Assembly (NCBI GenBank): GCA_963753075.1
Contig: CAVWAR010000017.1
Location: forward strand, 1 to 64,000
Reading direction: 5' to 3'
DNA: 64,000 bases
From: Prado023 sp963753075
GTDB lineage: Bacteria; Actinomycetota; Actinomycetes; S36-B12; CAIYMF01
In this document: in pieces, positions 58,845 to 64,000 of the stretch
Layout of the letters: each line of letters begins with the position of its first letter
How positions within the stretch are numbered: the stretch's first letter is position 1
The notes under the pieces: generated by a model
What the model saw: only the letters and a program-made list of their open reading frames with translations
What the model was told of the DNA's origin: nothing
Databases searched by the model: none
Program-made: the position numbers and the translations under genes

Positions 58845-58855
58845 CGCATCGGGGC

Positions 58856-59059
58856 TCAGTCGGCCTTGTACTTGAAGGACACGCTCAACTTGGTGCGGTA
58901 GAGCATCTCACCGCCGCCGAGGTCGATGTCCAGTTCGACGACCTCTGCCACCCTGAGGTCGCGCAGGCTCTCCTGCGCGGTGCTCACGGCCTGGGCCGCA
59001 GCGTCCTCCCATGACGTCGAGCTGGTCCCGACGATCTCGACAACCTTGTACACGCTCAT
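58856..59059 (-). CDS. dodecin
   Basis: A 67-residue flavin-binding dodecin. VYKVVEIVGTSSTSWEDAAA and LRVAEVVELDIDLG are the conserved strand-helix-strand pattern. Dodecins form hollow dodecamers that store or buffer flavins and CoA. In this copy the region around GGGEMLYRTKLSVSFKY follows actinobacterial dodecins. The ATG at 59059 is preceded by GAGGAGGC. Monocistronic and convergent to the aldo/keto reductase gene. Confidence 0.93.
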   Translation of the reverse strand: MSVYKVVEIVGTSSTSWEDAAAQAVSTAQESLRDLRVAEVVELDIDLGGGEMLYRTKLSVSFKYKAD

Positions 59060-59243
59060 GGCGCCTCCTCGGATCTGATTGGTTGGTCACCCCCAGCGTG
59101 GCACCGGGGCGCCGGGGAGGTCGGGCGAGGAACGGTCGATTGATGCCTGGGTCCCACGACACGGCGCGAGAACCGGGCGATATCGGAACACCGGCCTACA
59201 GTGATCGCTCACGGTCGCCGACCGGACACAGAGAGGCGGACGC

Positions 59244-59780
59244 ATGCCCCCCACCGATCCCTTCGCTCTGCTCCCGCAGGTCCCGAGCTTCACGCTGACC
59301 AGCGCCAACGTGCGCGACGGGGCCGAGCTGCCGATCCCCCAGCGCTCGGGGATCTTCGGCGTGCCCGGAGGGAAGGACTTGTCCCCCCAACTGTCCTGGA
59401 GCGGGGCGCCCGAGTCCACCCGAAGCTACGCGGTGACGATGTACGACCCGGATGCGGTGACCGGCTCGGGCTTCTGGCACTGGGCGGTGGCCAACATCGC
59501 ATCGGACACCACCTCCCTGCCCGAGGGCGCCGGTGACGACGCTGGCTCGGGGCTGCCGGCAGGGGCCATCCAGCTGCCGAACGATGCCCGGGCGGCCCGG
59601 TTCGTGGGGGGAGCACCACCGGCCGGTGGCGGGCTTCACCGGTACTTCATCACGGTGTACGCCCTCGACGTCGAGGACATCGGGGTCGCACCCGACGGCA
59701 CCCCTGCGTTCCTCGGATTCCTGATGGCCGACCACACCCTCGCGAGAGCCACGATCGTGGCGCCGTCCGACAACCCCTGA
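59244..59780 (+). CDS. YbhB/YbcL-family PEBP (Raf kinase inhibitor-like) protein
   Basis: A 178-residue phosphatidylethanolamine-binding-protein fold protein. Signatures: LSPQLSWSGAPESTRSYAVT with MYDPDAVTGSGFWHWAVANI and GGAPPAGGGLHRYFITVYAL, which together form the ligand pocket. No signal peptide, so cytoplasmic. The physiological ligand is unknown for bacterial members. The ATG at 59244 lies after AGAGAGGCGG. Confidence 0.92.
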   Translation: MPPTDPFALLPQVPSFTLTSANVRDGAELPIPQRSGIFGVPGGKDLSPQLSWSGAPESTRSYAVTMYDPDAVTGSGFWHWAVANIASDTTSLPEGAGDDAGSGLPAGAIQLPNDARAARFVGGAPPAGGGLHRYFITVYALDVEDIGVAPDGTPAFLGFLMADHTLARATIVAPSDNP

Positions 59781-59826
59781 TGTCCCGCGTCAGGCACTCT
59801 GCCAGCCGGGGCCCGAACCCGCGACG

Positions 59827-60294
59827 CTAGCGGGATTCGCCAGGTTCGCGGCGCGCCTCGTACCGGCGCAGGCCAGCCATCGCCTGGCCGCGGATGCGGC
59901 GCTGCATCATCGGTGTCCAGCCCAGGGCCGTCCCGGCCGGACCGATGGCCTGCCGGGACCAGGCCCACAGGTCGAAGCTGTCGTAGTGCGCCCGGATCAG
60001 CCCGTCGGAGCAGACGAACCTGGCCTGGATGTCGTTGCGGACCCAGCGCCCGGTCGACGGGAAGGTGTAGCTGGCGACCCAGTGGGCTGAGCCGTCGGTC
60101 ACCGAGTCGAAATGCAGGCTGAGGTCCGTGGCCGATGAGCACAGCATCCGCCACATGTCGCCCACCTGCCGACCCCGGAGGTCGGGGAACACCGGGTCGG
60201 AGAACCGGGCATCAGGTGCGTAGCAGGCGGCCATCGCCTCGCCGTCCAGGGACTGGAACGCCGTGTAGAACGTGGTGATCAGCTCGGCGCTCAC
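59827..60294 (-). CDS. NTF2-like/SnoaL-type domain protein
   Basis: A 155-residue protein of the NTF2-like superfamily (nuclear transport factor 2/SnoaL fold): ITTFYTAFQSLDGEAMAACY then APDARFSDPVFPDLRG, and VASYTFPSTGRWVRNDIQAR. These domains bind small hydrophobic ligands or act as isomerases/cyclases. A basic C-terminal tail extends beyond the fold. The start is a GTG at 60294 overlapping the stop of the UbiB gene (GTGA), so the two form an operon. Confidence 0.85.
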   Translation of the reverse strand: MSAELITTFYTAFQSLDGEAMAACYAPDARFSDPVFPDLRGRQVGDMWRMLCSSATDLSLHFDSVTDGSAHWVASYTFPSTGRWVRNDIQARFVCSDGLIRAHYDSFDLWAWSRQAIGPAGTALGWTPMMQRRIRGQAMAGLRRYEARREPGESR

Positions 60295-62255
60295 GATCTG
60301 GCCCTACCCGGTGCCAAGTCATCGCGAGGGCGGTGCCGGATCTGGGCGACAACGCGCATCATCATGGCCGCGGTGACGACGACACCGAAGTAGCCCAACC
60401 CGTACAGGAAACGCGCGGCGTTGGTCCCCTCCGCCAGCGCCCCGGCCATCAGCAGCACGGCTGAGCCGAGGTACCCGGCCATCCCGATCGCTGCGAACAG
60501 GGCCCGGTCGACCCATCCGGAGACCCGGGCGCCGTCACCGGTTGAGTACCGCTCCGAACGGATGGTCAGCCGTCCGGCCCGGGCCTGCAGCCCGAGGTCC
60601 TCGGTGAGTTGCGGCAGGGCGCGCAGCGACGGCAGCGAGTGCACCAGCTCGTCGGTCAGCAGCGACCGCGCATCGGAGAACTGCTCTGACGCGAGCGAAG
60701 CGAGGTGCACCTGGGCGCGCGGACCCATCCGGAAGTCGGGATCGATCGCGCGCAGGGTGCCGTCGAGGGTCAGGGCAGCCCGGCCCAGAACGGTGAGCGC
60801 GGGTGGCGCGGCAACCCCGTAGCGGGCGAGGCTGTGGGCCACAGCCGCCAGGACCCCGGGATCGAAGCCGCCGGATGAGAACTGGCCCAGCACGCCAGCC
60901 ATATCGGTCTCCAGCGCCAGGATGTCCAGCTGCGTGCCCTGCGTGCCGACCATGCGCCGAACTGCCCTGGCCAACAGGGATGGGTCGCGGGCCAGGAATC
61001 CGGCTCCGAGCTGTTGCAGGGCCTCGAGGGTGATCGGGTCGATGACACCGACTGCGCCGTAGTCGATCAGCCAGAGGTCGCCGGTGCTGTCGATCAGGAC
61101 GTTTCCCGGGTGCGGGTCGGCGTGGAAGAGTCCGTCGGTGAGCGACTGGGCGAGGAAGCTCCTCAGGAGGTTGTCGGCGATCTCCGCCGGTGGCCTGCCG
61201 GTGGCCGACACGGCCACCCGGTCAGAGACCGGGTGGCCGTCGACCTCATCCATCACCAGTACCCGACCGGTGGTCATGGCGGGCAGGATCTCTGGGAACC
61301 TGATCCCCGGGTCGGCGGATCGGTTCGCGCTCATCGCAGCGTTGTTGGCCTGCTCGAGGGTGAAGTCCAGCTCACGGCGGATGCTCTCGACCAGCTCGTC
61401 AGCGATGGCCGAGACTCTCAGGGCCGCGTAGGAGTCCTTGACGTCCTCAAGCTTGCGTGCACCCCAGCGCAGGACCCGGCCGTCGCACTCGACGGATTCC
61501 TCGATGCCCGGACGCTGGACCTTCACGACGACGCGCCGGCCGTCGGGCAGAGTGGCGCGATGGGTGACCCCGATGGACGCCGCGGCCAGCGGCTCGACGT
61601 CGAAGTCGGCGAACAGGGATCCCACTGGCCCGCCGAGCTCGGTGGAGATGGTGTCGGTGACCACCTCGACCGGCAGGGCCGGAACTGCCGTACGCAGGTG
61701 CGCCAGCTCCCCGGTCAGGACCGGGGGCAGCAGGTCGTCGCGGGTGGAGGCGATCTGGCCGAACTTGACCAGGATCCCCCCGGCGTCCTCCAGCGTCGCG
61801 CGCAGGGCACGCGCGCCCTCGGGGGTGGCGATCGATGCCCTGACCAGGCCGTTGGCCCGCGCCAGCCGCGCGATCTCGGTGATCCGGCGTGTTGACTGCC
61901 ACCGCAGCTTCGCGGTGCGCGCGACCCCGCGGATGCCACGTCCCCGGCGCTGTCGTGACGGCGGGAAGATGACGTCGATCACGATGCTGACCACGAGGGT
62001 CACGAGCAGCGCTGAACCGGCGAAGATGGCCAGCTTCTCCCACGAGGTCGCGCTCTGCGAGCCAAGCGAGCTGAGCTCCCAGTCCGCGAGCCACACGGCG
62101 CCGACGAATCCGATGGCTCCCGCGATCACAGACCGCCCCACGCCACGGCGAACCCCGAGAAGCCGGCTGGTCAGCCACCCGGTGATCGCGACGAAGATGC
62201 CGACCAGGACCAGGACGACGATGGCGCTGACCCAGCCGGGCAGCGTGCTGTCCAT
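60291..62255 (-). CDS. UbiB/AarF (ABC1) family atypical kinase
   Basis: A 654-residue membrane protein. Three N-terminal helices (residues 9-28, 38-58, 75-95) lead to the ABC1 kinase-like domain with LVKFGQIASTRDDLLPP (K-x-G-Q signature), VVVKVQRPGI, DGLFHADPHPGNVLI (catalytic loop) and WLIDYGAVG (metal loop, DYG). Two C-terminal helices near residues 595-635 anchor the other end. The family supports isoprenoid quinone or lipid metabolism as an ATPase. I start at the ATG at 62255. It is co-transcribed with the NTF2-like gene. Confidence 0.9.
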   Translation of the reverse strand: MDSTLPGWVSAIVVLVLVGIFVAITGWLTSRLLGVRRGVGRSVIAGAIGFVGAVWLADWELSSLGSQSATSWEKLAIFAGSALLVTLVVSIVIDVIFPPSRQRRGRGIRGVARTAKLRWQSTRRITEIARLARANGLVRASIATPEGARALRATLEDAGGILVKFGQIASTRDDLLPPVLTGELAHLRTAVPALPVEVVTDTISTELGGPVGSLFADFDVEPLAAASIGVTHRATLPDGRRVVVKVQRPGIEESVECDGRVLRWGARKLEDVKDSYAALRVSAIADELVESIRRELDFTLEQANNAAMSANRSADPGIRFPEILPAMTTGRVLVMDEVDGHPVSDRVAVSATGRPPAEIADNLLRSFLAQSLTDGLFHADPHPGNVLIDSTGDLWLIDYGAVGVIDPITLEALQQLGAGFLARDPSLLARAVRRMVGTQGTQLDILALETDMAGVLGQFSSGGFDPGVLAAVAHSLARYGVAAPPALTVLGRAALTLDGTLRAIDPDFRMGPRAQVHLASLASEQFSDARSLLTDELVHSLPSLRALPQLTEDLGLQARAGRLTIRSERYSTGDGARVSGWVDRALFAAIGMAGYLGSAVLLMAGALAEGTNAARFLYGLGYFGVVVTAAMMMRVVAQIRHRPRDDLAPGRARS

Positions 62256-62359
62256 CCGTCGCCCCTCTCTGCTCGGGCCAGCCACCGGTGCGGGCGGCCA
62301 TGGGTTTGCTCGCCGGATGCTAGCGGGTTCGTGCCACGGGGCAAGCAGGTGCAGCGACC

Positions 62360-62380
62360 AGGGGTCCCGACGGGACCCCT
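62360..62380. promoter_or_regulatory. perfect inverted repeat in a divergent promoter
   Basis: AGGGGTCCC-GAC-GGGACCCCT, nine-base perfect arms with a 3-base centre, in the 176-base gap between the divergent UbiB and hydrolase genes. It could be an operator or an mRNA leader hairpin. I see no regulator nearby to match it. Confidence 0.5.
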
Positions 62381-62431
62381 GAGAGCGACGGAGCGTTCTC
62401 TGCGCCGGGGACCGCGTGCGAGACTTCCCCG

Positions 62432-63493
62432 ATGTCCTCGCCGCCCCCGCCCGAGCCGCCAGCGCGGCGTCGCCACCCGATCCGGACCGTGCTGCTGGTG
62501 CTGATCGGCGTGGTCGTTGCCGTCGTTGTCCTGGTCGGGTTCACGCCCCTCTTCGACGCTCGCCTCGACAGTGATCCGGACCCGGCCGGTGACTACGCCG
62601 TGGCCGTGGAGCGGGCTGCTGGCCTGAGCGCAGCGGACGGTCCGGACGTGAATCCCGAGTGCACCTCCCGGGTCCTCGACCACGGCGAGCGCGCCGACCG
62701 ATCCGTGGTCCTGCTGCACGGCTACACCAACTGCCCTGCTCAGTTCTCGGTGGTGGCCGACGCCTACTTCGACGCCGGGTACAACGTGGTGCTCGCCCGC
62801 ATCCCGCAGCACGGGATGGCTGACCGACTGACCACGGACCTGTCGTACCTCACGCCGGGCGCCCTGGCGACCCTGGCTGACGAGTCGGTGGACATCGCCG
62901 CCGGGCTGGGGGAGCGGGTCAGCGTCGTTGGGCTCTCGGCCGGGGGGACTCTGGCTGCCTGGCTCGCAGCCGAGCGGAGCGATGTCGCCGAGGTGGCGCT
63001 GATGGCACCCCTGATGGTCCCGAAGGTCCTGCCGGAGGTCACGGTCGGCCCGGTGGCCAGGTTCAGCAAGGTGATTCCTGACATCTACCTCTGGTGGGAC
63101 AACAGCCTCAAGGAGTCGCTGGCCAGCCCGCCGTATGCCTATCCGCGCTACTCGGTGCACTCCCTGGGTGCCCTGCTCGCCGTCGGGCGTGATGCGCAGC
63201 GCGACCCCATCCGGGAGGTCCCGCTGGAGCGCATGGTCGTGGTCACCAATGAGAACGATGCGGCCGTGAGCAACGCGGCGGTGGGCCGGCTCGTGGACAG
63301 GCTCGGGCAGGGGGCGCAGGAGCGGGTGGAGCACGTCTTCACCGAGGACCTGGGCTACAAGCACGACATCATCGACCCCGAGGGAGAGAACGTCGAGGAC
63401 CTCGACGCCATCTATGGAGTGCTTGGTCCGATCCTGGGCATCCCGGGGCTGCAGGAGGAGCTGCGGGAGAGCCGCGTGATCAACAACTCGTGA
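62432..63493 (+). CDS. membrane-anchored alpha/beta-hydrolase (lipase/esterase-like)
   Basis: A 353-residue protein. One N-terminal transmembrane helix (about residues 18-40) holds an extracellular alpha/beta-hydrolase domain. VVLLHGYTNCPAQF forms the oxyanion region, VVGLSAGGTLAAWLA the nucleophile elbow, TNENDAAVS the acid, and YKHDIIDP the catalytic His. Substrates are probably esters or lipids at the envelope. The ATG at 62432 lies at a normal distance from a weak GA-rich site. Monocistronic. Confidence 0.87.
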   Translation: MSSPPPPEPPARRRHPIRTVLLVLIGVVVAVVVLVGFTPLFDARLDSDPDPAGDYAVAVERAAGLSAADGPDVNPECTSRVLDHGERADRSVVLLHGYTNCPAQFSVVADAYFDAGYNVVLARIPQHGMADRLTTDLSYLTPGALATLADESVDIAAGLGERVSVVGLSAGGTLAAWLAAERSDVAEVALMAPLMVPKVLPEVTVGPVARFSKVIPDIYLWWDNSLKESLASPPYAYPRYSVHSLGALLAVGRDAQRDPIREVPLERMVVVTNENDAAVSNAAVGRLVDRLGQGAQERVEHVFTEDLGYKHDIIDPEGENVEDLDAIYGVLGPILGIPGLQEELRESRVINNS

Positions 63494-63509
63494 CTTGATG
63501 TCACCAGAT

Positions 63510-63524
63510 GTCACGCATGGTGAC
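63510..63524. terminator. small inverted repeat after the hydrolase gene
   Basis: GTCAC-GCATG-GTGAC followed by TGTTTTC: a five-base stem with a short T-run 20 bases after the stop codon. GATGTCACC is repeated just before it. This is a weak terminator or regulatory repeat. Confidence 0.35.
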
Positions 63525-63622
63525 TGTTTTCGGCGACGCAATTGTGACGTGATCGGGAGGTGCCGATGATGGTGCTGCCGCCCCAAGCGCGTCACTCTGG
63601 GGGTGGAAGGACGGTGCGGACC

Positions 63623-64000
63623 ATGAGCATGACAACAACAGCACGACCCACGTCGCAGGAGTCGCTCGACCGCCTGGTCCGGTGCTCCTCGCAGGACGCC
63701 GGCACTGCCCGGTGGTGGACCTGCCTGTCCCACAGTCTCGACGACCTCCACCTCGAGCTCATGTCCGGGGACGTCGAGGGACTTGCTGCGCAGGTCATCG
63801 AGGACGCTCCCGAACTTGGCGCAGCCGCCACCCGGCTTCCCACCCTGGACGCCCGGGCTCGGGCTGAGCTCACCGAGCTGAGGGCGCTGGTGGCTCAGCA
63901 CTACGGTGTGCCGGCGCTGGTCGCGGAGATCCGTGCGGCCACCGAGGCGCTCCTCAGGCGGGTGCGCACGCTCTACCGGCTGTCCGACGACCTGCTGCTC
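63623..64000 (+). CDS. unknown protein, cut by the window end
   Basis: An open frame from the ATG at 63623 (MSMTTTARPTSQESLDRLVR) runs without a stop to the last base, at least 126 residues. It is soluble and helix-rich, with the segment LDARARAELTELRALVAQHY then IRAATEALLRRVRTLYRLSD suggesting coiled helices. I recognise no family from this N-terminal part. GGTGGAAGGACGG about 10 bases upstream supports the start. Confidence 0.65.
   Translation, partial: MSMTTTARPTSQESLDRLVRCSSQDAGTARWWTCLSHSLDDLHLELMSGDVEGLAAQVIEDAPELGAAATRLPTLDARARAELTELRALVAQHYGVPALVAEIRAATEALLRRVRTLYRLSDDLLL

Overview
The window is high-GC DNA with actinomycete gene families throughout: a mycothiol-type maleylpyruvate-isomerase-like enzyme, DUF4191 beside lipA, a long two-lipoyl SucB, a SCO2322-type exported protein and PadR/HAAS membrane genes. 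I read it as the chromosome of an actinomycetote and cannot name the genus. It falls into two halves.

Bases 1 to about 32,300 are an accessory, plastic region. Cargo genes (GNAT, a seven-repeat secreted beta-propeller, LysE/LysG amino-acid export, two methyltransferases, an FAD monooxygenase, serine hydrolases, a two-component system, a CPBP protease, a MntA/HepT toxin-antitoxin pair) are mixed with mobile elements: an IS110-family element at about 3.8-5.2 kb, a three-recombinase RIT element with 85-bp inverted repeats at 8.55-11.66 kb, an ISL3-family element at 12.4-13.7 kb and an IS3 remnant at 29.75-30.1 kb. Many genes are broken: a glyoxalase stub, a hemerythrin frameshift, an SGNH hydrolase with an internal stop, helicase and dehydrogenase scraps, a hydrolase remnant and a phosphoesterase frameshift. 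Running through this half is a family of short hairpins with the core GCGTCCACAGGCGGCGA. All copies lie in the same orientation and most sit just 3' of minus-strand genes. I found none in the second half.

Bases about 32,400 to 64,000 are conserved chromosome. A strong terminator precedes glnA, followed by RDD protein, DUF4191, lipA and lipB (ammonia assimilation and lipoate synthesis). Next come a TIGR01777 epimerase-like protein, sucB, lpdA, pepA and gcvT, so lipoate synthesis lies beside lipoate-using enzymes. After a META-domain lipoprotein and a GH3 glycosidase comes a tightly overlapping minus-strand cobalamin operon (55,961 to 48,285) behind a cobalamin riboswitch. It encodes an exported SCO2322-like protein with transcobalamin-like features, EcfT, a fused double EcfA ATPase, an S component, a metallo-beta-lactamase-fold/CobU fusion, CobT and CobS. 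Together these look like corrinoid capture, import and salvage. The window closes with a macrodomain protein, an alpha/alpha-toroid protein, an aldo/keto reductase, dodecin, a PEBP protein, an NTF2-like protein, a UbiB/AarF kinase, a membrane-anchored alpha/beta hydrolase and a gene cut by the window end.
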